A stretch of 64,000 bases of DNA. It comes from Amycolatopsis sp. WQ 127309 (GTDB lineage Bacteria; Actinomycetota; Actinomycetes; Mycobacteriales; Pseudonocardiaceae). Positions 19,551 through 27,865 of this stretch are shown here, piece after piece. The DNA lies in the NCBI RefSeq assembly GCF_023023025.1, contig NZ_CP095481.1:930001-994000 (forward strand), read 5' to 3'. The notes below the pieces were generated by a model, which had not been told where the DNA came from, did no database searches, and worked only from the letters and a program-made list of their open reading frames with translations. Position numbers and translations under genes: made by a program. Each line of letters opens with the position of its first letter. The first letter of the stretch is position 1.

Positions 19551-19868
19551 CTGCGGCTCCTTCACTGGGAACCGGCGGGGTCGCGGTGTCCCGTGATCGA
19601 CCGTATTGAGCCGCGCTGTCGCGGTTCTGCCCCGAAGCGAGGGTTTACCCGCTTGCCCCACGACGAAAGTCTGGCCGGTTTGTCAGGCCCCGAGCGCCCC
19701 AATGTGGCGTTGGGTGCATCTGACGCACCGAACGCCACATTGGGTGCGTTGGACGCACCCAACGCCACATTGGGGCGTTTGCCCGGCACTGTGGACAAGT
19801 CCGGCCCCGCGCGCGGCGGGCACCGGGAACTGTCGGTGGCCGGCGGTAGCGTGGAATTCGGGGGCTGC
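19551..19868. other. 318-bp gap between prmC and the protease gene
   Basis: Contains the protease leader with its promoter (not identified with confidence) and, at 19695-19777, a three-unit palindromic repeat that probably ends prmC transcription. No coding region is supported. Confidence 0.6.
19695..19777. repeat. Three-unit interspersed palindromic repeat (AATGTGGCGTT family)
   Basis: The unit at 19695-19717 is the exact reverse complement of 19755-19777 (23 bp). A third, near-identical unit in the second orientation lies at 19725-19747. Each contains the core AATGTGGCGTT or its complement AACGCCACATT. The first arm can pair with either of the other two, giving alternative hairpins. The spurious peptide it encodes reads like ALGASDAPNATLG. 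I recall similar strings between genes of Amycolatopsis; a genome search would confirm a family. Confidence 0.8.
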
Positions 19869-20735
19869 TCAGCCCAGCCGCTTCGCCGTGACGAAGCGCG
19901 CGCGGCCCGCCAGGTCGTTGTGGCCCTCGACGGCCGTCAGCACCCGGCGCGCGCGGACCAGCGCCGGGACCGCCGAGCCGTGGGTGTCGTCGTGCTCGAT
20001 GGCCAGGCCGCCGCCCGGGCGCAGCAGCCGCGCGCCCGCCGCGATCGCGTGGCGGATCACCGCCAGGCCGCTCTCCTCGGCGAACACCGCGCGCGGTGGG
20101 TCGTGCTCGGCGACCTCGGGCGGCACCGGCGTGCCGTCCGGGACGTACGGCGGGTTGCACAGCACCAGGTCGACCAGGCCGTCGAGCTCGGCGAACATCG
20201 TCGGGTCGCTGATGTCGCCGGAGTACAGCCGGATCGGGGTGTTGCCGGCGTCGGCGTGGACGTCCGCGTTGTGCCGCGCCCAGGCCAGCGCCTGCGGGTC
20301 GACGTCCACCGCGTAGACGACGGCGTCCGGGCGCGCGTGCGCGACGCCGAGAGCGAGTGCCCCGGAGCCGGTGCACAGGTCGACGACGACCGGGAACTCC
20401 CGGCCCTGCAGGAACTTGACGCCCCATTCGAGCAGCAGCTCGGTCTCCGGGCGCGGCACGAACACGCCGGCCCCGACCGCGACGGTGATGTCACCCAGCG
20501 CGGCCCAGCCGGTCAGGTACTGCAGCGGGATCCGCTTCGCGCGTTGCTGGACGAGCTGGCCGATGGCCTCGATGACGGGCGGGTCGACCAGGGGCACCAT
20601 CGGCAGCCGCCCGCGTTCGACCCCGAGCACGTGCGCGGCGATCACTTCGGCGTCGAACCGCGGCGAAGCGACGCCCGCCCGCCCGAGAATGCGGGTGGCC
20701 TCCATGATGGCCAGGCGCAGCGGCTGCCGATTCAC
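19869..20735 (-). CDS. prmC: Release factor glutamine N5-methyltransferase PrmC (HemK), 288 aa
   Basis: Methylates the Gln of the GGQ motif of release factors with S-adenosylmethionine. VPRPETELLLEW, VVDLCTGSGALALGVA (SAM binding) and LVLCNPPYVPDG (catalytic NPPY at about residue 191) are diagnostic. In mycobacteria it follows prfA directly; here 5.5 kb of extra genes lie between them. Its target, prfA, is at 26278-27357 on the same strand. Confidence 0.95.
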   Translation of the reverse strand: MNRQPLRLAIMEATRILGRAGVASPRFDAEVIAAHVLGVERGRLPMVPLVDPPVIEAIGQLVQQRAKRIPLQYLTGWAALGDITVAVGAGVFVPRPETELLLEWGVKFLQGREFPVVVDLCTGSGALALGVAHARPDAVVYAVDVDPQALAWARHNADVHADAGNTPIRLYSGDISDPTMFAELDGLVDLVLCNPPYVPDGTPVPPEVAEHDPPRAVFAEESGLAVIRHAIAAGARLLRPGGGLAIEHDDTHGSAVPALVRARRVLTAVEGHNDLAGRARFVTAKRLG

Positions 20736-20832
20736 TCGTCGTCCTTCACCTCGTCAAGCCTGGCACACCAGGCGGAACTCCCCCGTCAGGACACGCGCCG
20801 GTCCCACGCCGTGCAGCGTATCGAGCGAGCGG

Positions 20833-21183
20833 TCACCCGCCCTCCTCGGTCAGGTACCCGGCCAAGGTGCTGCGACGACGCTGGAGCGTCCCGATCCGGT
20901 CGTCCATCGCCGTCAGCTCGCGGTGCAGCAGCTGCGCGAGCTCCGGGCAGAGGTCGAGGTGGGCCTCCTCACCGCTCGCGCACTGCAGCGCCGACGCGAT
21001 GACCCCGGTGGTCAGCCCGGCTTCGAGGAGCCGGCGGATCTGCCGCACCCGGACGACGGCGTCCTCGCCGTAGCACCGGTAGCCGTTGCGGTCGCGCGAC
21101 GCCACCAGCAGACCCTGTTCCCCGTAGTAGCGCAGCAGGCGCGTGCTGACGCCCGTCCGTTCCGCGAGCTCGCCGATCCGCAT
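20833..21183 (-). CDS. MerR-family transcriptional regulator, 116 aa
   Basis: The N-terminal winged helix MRIGELAERTGVSTRLLRYY, then GLLVASRDRNGYRCYGEDA and a dimerisation coil. The effector part is short, with one Cys (DLCPEL), so it is not a typical metal sensor. It faces the hydrolase gene, with a 52-bp gap holding a MerR-type promoter with a long spacer and an inverted repeat in the spacer. Confidence 0.9.
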   Translation of the reverse strand: MRIGELAERTGVSTRLLRYYGEQGLLVASRDRNGYRCYGEDAVVRVRQIRRLLEAGLTTGVIASALQCASGEEAHLDLCPELAQLLHRELTAMDDRIGTLQRRRSTLAGYLTEEGG

Positions 21184-21196
21184 GTGTCCCCCGGAC

Positions 21197-21228
21197 TTGA
21201 CCTTCACACTGATGTGAAGACCTAACGT
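21197..21228 (+). promoter_or_regulatory. MerR-type promoter with spacer operator
   Basis: -35 TTGACC (21197-21202) and -10 TAACGT (21223-21228), spacer 20 bp. The spacer holds CTTCACA-CTGA-TGTGAAG (21202-21219), a perfect 7-base inverted repeat. A lengthened spacer centred on an operator is the MerR activation layout. The predicted start of transcription falls on or beside the ATG at 21236, so the message should be leaderless. Confidence 0.75.
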
Positions 21229-21235
21229 CGCCGGC

Positions 21236-22006
21236 ATGACCGAACATTTCCACCACGTCGTCCGCGGCACCGGCCCGGGCCTGCTGCTCGCCCACGGCGG
21301 GGGCGGCAGTGTCGAGGGCAACTTCGGCGCCATCCTCGGCGACCTCGCGCGGACGCGCACCGTCGTCGGCCCGGACTACCCCGGCTCGGGCGCAACGCCC
21401 CGCAGCGCGACCCCGCTGGACCTGGACGAGCTCGCCGACGAGCTGGTCGCGATCGCCGTCGGCGCCGGGCTGGAGCGGTTCGCGATCCTCGGCTACTCCC
21501 TCGGCACGGCCGTCGCGGTCCGCGCCACCACGCGGCACCCCGATCGGGTCACCGGGTTGATCCTGACCAGCGGTTTCGCCCGGCTCGACAACCGGATCCG
21601 GCTCGCCGTCGACGTCTGGGCCGCGTTGCTGCACGACGACCCGAAGCTGCTCGCGAAGTTCCTCACGCTGGTCGCGACCGGCCGCGACCACCTCGAAGCC
21701 CTGACGCCCGGGCAGCTGGAGACGGCCGTCGACCAGCTCGCCGCGTTCGTCCCCGACGGCAGTCCCGAGCACGTCGCCCTCGTCGCGAGGGTCGACACCC
21801 GGGCCGAGCTGGCCGGGATCGCCGTGCCCGCGCTCGTCGTCGCCACCACCCTCGACGGGCTCGCGTCGCCCGCGCTGTCCCGGGAACTCGCGGACGGCAT
21901 TCCCGGCGCCGAACTCGTCGAGGTCGAAGCCGGGCACAACATCGGCGCCGAAGCCCGCGACGAGTGGCTCGCCGCGATCGAAAAGTTTCTCGGGAGGCTG
22001 TCGTGA
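21236..22006 (+). CDS. Alpha/beta hydrolase, 256 aa
   Basis: The oxyanion region is LLLAHGGGGSVEGNF, the nucleophile elbow ILGYSLGTAVAV (Ser at about residue 89) and the late catalytic His is in VEVEAGHNIG. There is no Shine-Dalgarno sequence before the ATG; the promoter -10 ends seven bases upstream. It overlaps the following LLM oxidoreductase by four bases (GTGA). Likely controlled by the divergent MerR protein; the substrate is unknown. Confidence 0.87.
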   Translation: MTEHFHHVVRGTGPGLLLAHGGGGSVEGNFGAILGDLARTRTVVGPDYPGSGATPRSATPLDLDELADELVAIAVGAGLERFAILGYSLGTAVAVRATTRHPDRVTGLILTSGFARLDNRIRLAVDVWAALLHDDPKLLAKFLTLVATGRDHLEALTPGQLETAVDQLAAFVPDGSPEHVALVARVDTRAELAGIAVPALVVATTLDGLASPALSRELADGIPGAELVEVEAGHNIGAEARDEWLAAIEKFLGRLS

Positions 22007-22791
22007 ACCTGGAAGTCGTACTGCCGAACGAGCAGCCGGACCTGCCGCCCGGCCGGCCCGCCGAGCTGGCGCGGCTCGCCGAGGACCTCGGCTACCGCAC
22101 GGCGTGGCTGCCCGACCACCTGATCCCGCCCGGCGCGTTCGGCGACGTCTTCGGCGGGGTCTACGAGCCGCTCGTCACCCTCGCCCACATCGCCGCGCTG
22201 ACGAGCCGGATCCGGCTCGGGACGTCGGTGCTGATCGTGCCGCTGCGGGAGCCGTTCGCGCTGGCCAAGCAGGTCGCGACCCTCGATGCGCTCTCGGGCC
22301 ACCGGTTCGACCTCGGCGTCGGCACCGGCTGGAACGAGCCGGAGTTCGCCGAGGTCGGGGCCGACTTCGCCGGCCGTGGGAAGCGGACCGACACCACTCT
22401 CGACCTGCTCGCGGAGCTGTTCCGCGCCGGCCGCGGCCCCGGCGGCGGCCACTTCGAGCCGCGGCCGGCGGGATCGGTGCCGATCACCGTCGGCGGCAAC
22501 TCCGCGATCGCGCTGCGCCGCGCCGCCCGCGTCGGTTCGGCGTGGCAGAGCGCCGGGCTGTCCCCCGCCGAGTTCGGCGAGCGGGCCGGGAAGCTCGGGG
22601 AGCTGGCCGCCGGCCGCGACGTGCGGGCCACCGCCCGGATGGAGTGGGACGGGACCGATCTCGACGCCGCCGTCGCGCGGTTCCGGGCGTATATCCTGGC
22701 CGGGGCGGACGCGGTGGCCGTCCACTTCGGCCCGGCCGAGGCGTTCGACCGGCGGATGACCGCGTTCGCCGAGGCCGTCGCCGGTCTTTAG
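22003..22791 (+). CDS. LLM-class flavin oxidoreductase, probably F420-dependent, 262 aa
   Basis: GTG start within the preceding stop, with GGGAGG five bases upstream. A luciferase-like barrel: LARLAEDLGYRTAWLPDHLI, TSRIRLGTSVLIVPLREPFALAKQVATLD, HRFDLGVGTGWNEPEF and PITVGGNS. These match the F420-type LLM subfamily common in actinobacteria. Co-expressed with the hydrolase, which suggests joint breakdown or modification of a small molecule. Confidence 0.85.
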   Translation: MNLEVVLPNEQPDLPPGRPAELARLAEDLGYRTAWLPDHLIPPGAFGDVFGGVYEPLVTLAHIAALTSRIRLGTSVLIVPLREPFALAKQVATLDALSGHRFDLGVGTGWNEPEFAEVGADFAGRGKRTDTTLDLLAELFRAGRGPGGGHFEPRPAGSVPITVGGNSAIALRRAARVGSAWQSAGLSPAEFGERAGKLGELAAGRDVRATARMEWDGTDLDAAVARFRAYILAGADAVAVHFGPAEAFDRRMTAFAEAVAGL

Positions 22792-22823
22792 GATGCCCGA
22801 GACGCCGAACCCCGGGAGCGCCA

Positions 22824-23807
22824 GTGCCGACAGAGCCGACCACGCGCCGCCGGGTCGCGTTCATCTTCCCGATCTACAACGAGGAAGGGAACATCGAGCT
22901 GCTGCAGCGCACGGTCGACGAGGTCACCGCGCCGCTGGCCGGGAAGTACGACTTCAGCTTCATCTACGTCGACGACGGCAGCAAGGACGGCTCCCTGGCC
23001 GCGCTCACCGGGCTGAGCGCCCGCGACGGCCGGATCACGGTCATCGAGCTGTCCCGCAACTTCGGCCACCAGATGGCCGTCACCGCCGGGCTCGACCTGG
23101 TCGACGCGGACGCCGCGATCATCATGGACAGCGACCTGCAGGACCCGCCGCGGGTGGCGCTGGAGCTCATCGAGAAGTGGGAGGAGGGCTTCGACGTCGT
23201 CTACGCGCAGCGGCGGTCGCGCCAGGACTCGCCGTTCAAGCGGCTCACCGCGAGCGCGTTCTACTGGTTCCTCGGCAAGATGGCCGCCGTCGACATCCCG
23301 AAGAACACCGGCGACTTCCGGCTGGTCGACCGCAAGGTCGTCGACGAGCTGCGCAAGTACCGCGAGCGCGACCGGTTCCTGCGCGGCCTGGTCAGCTACA
23401 TCGGGTTCAAGCAGACGGCGGTGCTGTTCGACCGCGACAAGCGCCACACCGGCGCCACCGGCTACCCGCTGACGAAGATGATGCGGTTCGCCGCCGACGG
23501 CATCGTCGGGTTCTCGACCACGCCGCTGCGGATGATCACGCGGATGGGCTACCTGTTCTCGCTGCTGAGCTTCCTCGGCGTGCTCTACGTCATCGGCGTC
23601 AAGCTGTTCGCGCCCGCGACCGCGGTGCCCGGCTGGGCGTTCATCACCATCGCGATGTTCTTCCTCGGCGGCGTCCAGATCATCATGCTCGGCGTGCTCG
23701 GCAGCTACATCGGCCGGACGTACTCGCAGGTGCAGAACCGGCCGCTCTACAGCGTCGCGTCGGTGCGGACGGGCGCGAACGAGGACAGCCGGAGCACCGT
23801 CCGATGA
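22824..23807 (+). CDS. Family 2 glycosyltransferase of the GtrB/DPM-synthase type, 327 aa
   Basis: Transfers a sugar from a nucleotide donor to a polyprenyl phosphate on the cytoplasmic face. VAFIFPIYNEEGNIELL, FIYVDDGSKDGS, IELSRNFGHQMAVTAGL and IIMDSDLQDPP (DXD) are the GT2 core. Two C-terminal membrane helices and the GVLGSYIGRTYSQVQNRPLY end mark the GtrB subgroup. The GTG start has GGGAG upstream. It overlaps the next gene (GtrA) by ATGA; the two form the donor and flippase half of a three-gene glycosylation set. Confidence 0.92.
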   Translation: MPTEPTTRRRVAFIFPIYNEEGNIELLQRTVDEVTAPLAGKYDFSFIYVDDGSKDGSLAALTGLSARDGRITVIELSRNFGHQMAVTAGLDLVDADAAIIMDSDLQDPPRVALELIEKWEEGFDVVYAQRRSRQDSPFKRLTASAFYWFLGKMAAVDIPKNTGDFRLVDRKVVDELRKYRERDRFLRGLVSYIGFKQTAVLFDRDKRHTGATGYPLTKMMRFAADGIVGFSTTPLRMITRMGYLFSLLSFLGVLYVIGVKLFAPATAVPGWAFITIAMFFLGGVQIIMLGVLGSYIGRTYSQVQNRPLYSVASVRTGANEDSRSTVR

Positions 23808-24235
23808 GGCTCGTCACCGCCACGCAGGTGCGCTTCGGCATCGTCGGGATCGGCAACACGCTGGTCGACGTCCTCGGGTACGCGCTGCTGGCCACGCTCG
23901 GCGTGCCGACGTTCGTCGCGAACTTCATCTCCACGACGGTCGGCATGCTGCTGTCGTTCACGTTGAACCGGAACTTCACGTTCCGGGCGAAGGACGGCGA
24001 CGTCCGCCGCCAGGCCGTGCTGTTCTTCGTGGTCACCGCGTTCGGGCTCTGGGTGGTGCAGTTCCTCGTCATCACCCTGGTGAACCACCTGTTCCCGGGG
24101 ATCAACCTGCTGGTGCCCAAGGGCGCCGCGATCGTCGTCGGGCTGTTCTGGAACTACCTGCTCTACCACTACGTCGTCTTCCGCCACCGGCCGGTGACGC
24201 CGGTACCCGGTGCGGCACCCGCCGACTCAGCGTGA
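23804..24235 (+). CDS. GtrA-family membrane protein (putative polyprenyl-sugar flippase), 143 aa
   Basis: Four membrane segments, with QVRFGIVGIGNTLVDVLGYALL at the start and LSFTLNRNFTFR in the first loop, the GtrA signature. Such proteins are thought to flip the polyprenyl-linked sugar made by GtrB. It is translationally coupled to the GT2 gene and followed 18 bp later by a large membrane protein. Confidence 0.88.
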   Translation: MRLVTATQVRFGIVGIGNTLVDVLGYALLATLGVPTFVANFISTTVGMLLSFTLNRNFTFRAKDGDVRRQAVLFFVVTAFGLWVVQFLVITLVNHLFPGINLLVPKGAAIVVGLFWNYLLYHYVVFRHRPVTPVPGAAPADSA

Positions 24236-24253
24236 TCTCGTACGCTGACCTGC

Positions 24254-25720
24254 GTGCGATCCCGTGAACTGCGCTTCGGCCTGGGCGTCTTCGTCCTTTC
24301 CCTGGGCGTCCTGCTGCTCCGGTTCCTCGTGCCGAGGCCGGTCGGGATGGCCGACAACGGCGACGGCTGGCGCCTGCTGTGCGACCTCGGCGGCCGGCAC
24401 CCGGAGCTGAAGCCCGAGTTCTACGTCCACTTCAGCTACGGGCCGGGTTCGGCCTGCAAGAGCGACTACATCTCGAGCCAGGCGTGGCTCGACTGGTTCG
24501 CGAGCAAGCTCGGGCACGTGCTCGGCTCGTCGGCCGAGCTGAACCTGCTGGTGCTCGGCGCGATCACGTGCGTGCTGGTCGCCGTGGGCGTCGCGGCCAC
24601 CGTGCTGGGCCTGGACCTGAGCCGCCGCAACCGCGTCATCGCCGCCGTCCTGCTGCTGCTCGTGATGGCCGACTCGGCGTTCTTCGGCTACTTCGCCTCG
24701 GTGCTCAGCGAAGGCGCCGGGTTCGTCGGGATGCTGCTGACCGCGGGCGGGCTGCTGCTGATGCACCGCACGGGCGCGTGGCGCTACTGGGGCGCGGCGC
24801 TGACCGTGGTGGGCGCGCTGATCGGGATCAACGCGAAGTCGCAGACGCTGCTGCTGATCCCGCTGTTCGTGATCGCGCTGGCCCTGGTCCGGCCGCTCGG
24901 CGCGAAGGGCCGCGCGCGGTGGCTCGTGCCGCTGGGCGTGCTGGTGATCGTCGGCGCCGGCACGGCGATGGTGCAGTCGAAGGGCGACCCGGCCAACGCC
25001 GAGTACCGCGAAGCCAACATGTTCCACGTGGTGTTCGACAGCATCGTGGACGGCAAGCACGACACCGACGCCGACCTGACCGCGCTGGGCCTCCCGCCGG
25101 ACGCGAAGAAGTTCATCGGCAAGGGCTGGTGGGAAGCGAGCCCCTGGACGGACCCGGGTTACAACACCTACCGCGACAAGATCAGCCGCCGCAACGTCGT
25201 GCAGTACTACGCGTCCCACCCGACCCGCACGCTGCAGGTCCTCCAGCAGGGCGCGGTCGACACGCTCACGGCCCGCCCGTCGCGGCTGGGCAGTTTCGCC
25301 GAGTCGGCCGGCTACCCGCAGATGGCCCAGGAGTACCGGGTGCCGGTGCTGTCGGGCCTGTCCGCGCTCGCCGCGCCGCTGGGCCTGTTCGCGCTGGTCC
25401 CGTTCTGGCTGCTGATCGGCTGGGCGGGCATCCGCGCGTTCCGCCGGAAGGCGCGCGAGTACGGGACCGTGGTGTTCTTCCTGCTGCTGTTCGCGATCGG
25501 CCAGTTCGGGCTGTCGGCCCTCGGCGAGGGCGTCGAAGGCGTGAAGCACCAGCTGCTGACGCTGTTCCCGACGTTCCTGGCCTTGGTGTTCGCGGTGCTG
25601 AGCTTCTTCCCGCGGCCGTCCCGGGTCGTTCCGGAAGACGCCGGGGAAGAGCCGGAGTCCGAGGCCATGACCGAGGTCTTCGACGCCTTCCGGGAGCCGG
25701 AGAAGCCCGCGGTCCGCTAA
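24254..25720 (+). CDS. Polytopic membrane protein, probable GT-C glycosyltransferase, 488 aa
   Basis: About ten hydrophobic segments. After the first helix comes VGMADNGDGWRLLCDLGG, where acidic residues in the first outer loop resemble the catalytic loop of GT-C enzymes, and a large outer loop at about residues 240-350 (KFIGKGWWEASPW). The cytoplasmic tail is acidic. No family is certain, but its place after GtrB and GtrA, where phage and actinobacterial clusters place the acceptor-specific transferase, suggests it moves the flipped sugar onto a wall polymer or protein. It recalls WsfD-like hexose transferases. Confidence 0.65.
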   Translation: MRSRELRFGLGVFVLSLGVLLLRFLVPRPVGMADNGDGWRLLCDLGGRHPELKPEFYVHFSYGPGSACKSDYISSQAWLDWFASKLGHVLGSSAELNLLVLGAITCVLVAVGVAATVLGLDLSRRNRVIAAVLLLLVMADSAFFGYFASVLSEGAGFVGMLLTAGGLLLMHRTGAWRYWGAALTVVGALIGINAKSQTLLLIPLFVIALALVRPLGAKGRARWLVPLGVLVIVGAGTAMVQSKGDPANAEYREANMFHVVFDSIVDGKHDTDADLTALGLPPDAKKFIGKGWWEASPWTDPGYNTYRDKISRRNVVQYYASHPTRTLQVLQQGAVDTLTARPSRLGSFAESAGYPQMAQEYRVPVLSGLSALAAPLGLFALVPFWLLIGWAGIRAFRRKAREYGTVVFFLLLFAIGQFGLSALGEGVEGVKHQLLTLFPTFLALVFAVLSFFPRPSRVVPEDAGEEPESEAMTEVFDAFREPEKPAVR

Positions 25721-25798
25721 ACCGTTCCGGCCTCCCGGGCGTGGGGAAGGCGGTGGTCCGGGAACAGCCCGGACACCGCTTACCTGTGGGAGGCAAGT

Positions 25799-26239
25799 GT
25801 GCGGTCAGCAGTACGGAAGTTCGCCGTCGTCGCCGGTGTCGTCGTGGCGGCGGCTCTCGTCGCGGTGCCCGGCGCGGAAGCCGCGCCGGTGACGACCTGT
25901 CCGGGCACCGAACTCCACAAGGAGGGCTTGCCCAAGTCGCTGACCAACCGGCTCGGCGAGGCGGCCGGCACGCTCCACCTCTGGTACTCCAGTGCGAACG
26001 GCGGCACCAACTGCGCGAAGGTCTACGACGACGCGTCCGGGTCGCACTCCATGTCGGTCAGCATCCGGACGGACACCTCTGCCACGGTGACCGACTCCGG
26101 CACGTTCTCCACCTACGCCGGCGGAGTGGTGGTGACCGGGACGAACGGCCACTGCATCTACGTCTCCGGCAGCCTCTCGCTGGGCACCGGCCAGGTCAAC
26201 CAGTTCCGCGCCTCGGCCGGACCGGTCGCCTGCGGCTGA
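25799..26239 (+). CDS. Small secreted protein resembling spore-associated protein A (SapA), 146 aa
   Basis: GTG start with GGGAGG five bases upstream. Signal peptide (KFAVVAGVVVAAALVAV, cut near AEAAP), mature part of about 115 residues with four Cys (34, 72, 119, 145) that could form two disulphides. TLHLWYSSANGGTNCA and GTFSTYAGGVVVTGTNGHC recall SapA-type proteins of actinomycetes. The function is unknown. A strong hairpin follows the gene. Confidence 0.7.
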   Translation: MRSAVRKFAVVAGVVVAAALVAVPGAEAAPVTTCPGTELHKEGLPKSLTNRLGEAAGTLHLWYSSANGGTNCAKVYDDASGSHSMSVSIRTDTSATVTDSGTFSTYAGGVVVTGTNGHCIYVSGSLSLGTGQVNQFRASAGPVACG

Positions 26240-26245
26240 CGTGCC

Positions 26246-26279
26246 GAGCCCGCCGTCCGCCGAGCGGGCGGCGGGCCTC
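26246..26279. terminator. Bidirectional terminator hairpin
   Basis: GAGcCCGCCG..CCGC loop CGA GCGG..CGGCGGGCcTC: stem of about 14 pairs between the convergent SapA-like gene and prfA. It reaches the last bases of prfA, so it can serve both directions. Confidence 0.75.
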
Positions 26280-27357
26280 AGCCGGACTGCGAGGCCAGGC
26301 GCTCTTCGCGGTCCGCGGTCGCCAGGGCGTCCAGGACGCCGTCCAGTTCGCCGTCCAGGACCTGGTCCAGGTTGTACGACTTGTAGTTCACCCGGTGGTC
26401 CGAGATGCGGTTCTCCGGGAAGTTGTACGTCCGGATGCGCTCCGAGCGGTCGACCGTGCGGACCTGGGAGCGGCGGGCGTCGGACGCCTTGGCCGCGGCC
26501 TCCTCCTCGGCGACCGCCTGGAGGCGGGCCTGCAGGACCTGCAGCGCGCGGGCGCGGTTCTGGATCTGCGACTTCTCGTTCTGGCACGAGACGACGATGC
26601 CGGTCGGCAGGTGGGTGATCCGCACCGCCGAGTCGGTCGTGTTGACGCTCTGGCCACCCGGGCCCGACGAGCGGAAGACGTCGATGCGCAGGTCGTTCGG
26701 GTCGATCTCGACCTCGACCTCTTCGGGCTCCGGGTAGATCAGCACCCCGGACGCCGAAGTGTGGATCCGGCCCTGCGACTCGGTCGCCGGCACACGCTGG
26801 ACGCGGTGCACGCCGCCCTCGAACTTCAGGCGCGACCAGACGCCGTCGACGACCGCCGACTTCGTCTTGATCGAGAGCGTGACGTCCTTGAAGCCGCCCA
26901 GGTCGGAGTCGACCGAGTCGAGCACCTCGGCCTTCCAGCCGTGCCGCTCGGCGTAGCGCAGGTACATCCGCAGCAGGTCGCCGGCGAACAGCGCCGACTC
27001 CTCGCCGCCTTCGCCGGACTTGATCTCCATCACGACGTCGGAGCCGTCGTACGGGTCGCGCGGCAGCAGCAGCTCGGTGAGCTTCGACTCCAGCTCGGGG
27101 ATCCCCGAAGCCAGCTCCTCGGCCTCCGCGGCGAACCCGGAGTCCTCCGCCGCCAGCTCGCGCGCGGCCACGAGGTCTTCACGGGCGGTGTCGAGCTGGT
27201 GGACGGCGCGCACCACGGGCGTCAGCTCGGCGTAGCGGCGGCCGAGCTTGCGGGCGCGCGCCTGGTCGGCGTGCACCGCCGGGTCCGCGAGCTGGGTCTC
27301 CAGCTCCGCGTGTTCGGCGAGCAGCCCCTTGAGCGAGCTCGAATCCACCTCTGCCAC
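26278..27357 (-). CDS. prfA: Peptide chain release factor 1, 359 aa
   Basis: Reads UAA and UAG stops. The catalytic GGQ is in [20 protein letters not shown], the anticodon-like region is around [15 protein letters not shown], and the C-terminal [19 protein letters not shown] is typical. Full length. The upstream gene is rpmE, separated by a strong intrinsic terminator, so prfA probably has its own promoter. Confidence 0.97.
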   Translation of the reverse strand: MAEVDSSSLKGLLAEHAELETQLADPAVHADQARARKLGRRYAELTPVVRAVHQLDTAREDLVAARELAAEDSGFAAEAEELASGIPELESKLTELLLPRDPYDGSDVVMEIKSGEGGEESALFAGDLLRMYLRYAERHGWKAEVLDSVDSDLGGFKDVTLSIKTKSAVVDGVWSRLKFEGGVHRVQRVPATESQGRIHTSASGVLIYPEPEEVEVEIDPNDLRIDVFRSSGPGGQSVNTTDSAVRITHLPTGIVVSCQNEKSQIQNRARALQVLQARLQAVAEEEAAAKASDARRSQVRTVDRSERIRTYNFPENRISDHRVNYKSYNLDQVLDGELDGVLDALATADREERLASQSG

Positions 27358-27386
27358 CTCTCAGGCCCGGTTTTTCAGACAAAGAA

Positions 27387-27420
27387 ACGGCGCCCACCCG
27401 AACGTGCGGGTGGGCGCCGT
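27387..27420 (-). terminator. Intrinsic terminator of rpmE
   Basis: Perfect 14-base arms ACGGCGCCCACCCG (27387-27400) and CGGGTGGGCGCCGT (27407-27420) with a six-base loop. In the direction of rpmE it is followed by TTTCTTTGT, the best classical terminator in the window. Confidence 0.9.
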
Positions 27421-27428
27421 CGACCAAG

Positions 27429-27659
27429 CTACTTGGCTTCGGCGTCCTTCTTCTGACGCTTGCCGTAGCGAGCCTCGAAGCGCGCGACGCGGCCACCGGT
27501 GTCCATGATCTTCTGCTTGCCCGTGTAGAACGGGTGGCAGTTGGAGCAGATCTCGACGTGGATGGTGCCGCTGGTCTTCGTGCTACGCGTGGTGAAGGTG
27601 TTACCGCAGTCGCAGTCGACGTTCGTGACCACGTACTCGGGGTGAATGCCGCTCTTCAT
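27429..27659 (-). CDS. rpmE: Ribosomal protein L31, zinc-binding form, 76 aa
   Basis: [20 protein letters not shown] and [19 protein letters not shown] contain the CxC/CxxC zinc ligands, so this is the C+ (zinc-holding) paralogue rather than the zinc-starvation form. It lies between rho and prfA as in other actinobacteria. Confidence 0.96.
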   Translation of the reverse strand: MKSGIHPEYVVTNVDCDCGNTFTTRSTKTSGTIHVEICSNCHPFYTGKQKIMDTGGRVARFEARYGKRQKKDAEAK

Positions 27660-27798
27660 GGTGTCCTCTCTCGTTGGCTCCGGGTCCCCAGTCTTCGAGC
27701 GGGGTGAACCGGTGCCGGACTTCAGCGGGTGATTCTGCCAGACAAGCTGACGACTACTTGAACAGACCCCGTTGACCTGGTATTCCCGGCCGGGAAAG

Positions 27799-27849
27799 CC
27801 GTGAAGGCCCCCTTCCCGGCCATAAGAGCCGGTAAGGGGGCCTTCACGG
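27799..27849. repeat. Dispersed palindrome (GTGAAGGCC..CCTT family), copy 1; rho terminator
   Basis: Perfect 16-base arms (27799-27814 and 27834-27849), an inner CCGGC/GCCGG stem and the loop CATAAGA. It sits 17 bp beyond the rho stop. A second copy with the same arms lies at 38538-38596, with the loop region (GGCCATAAGAGCC) in reverse orientation. Confidence 0.85.
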
Positions 27850-27865
27850 ATGTTCGACCGGAAAC

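Noticed and set aside
19695..19777. Repeat as a short protein with ALGASDAPNATLG units
   Set aside because: The frame exists only because of the palindromic units; no ribosome binding site or start fits.
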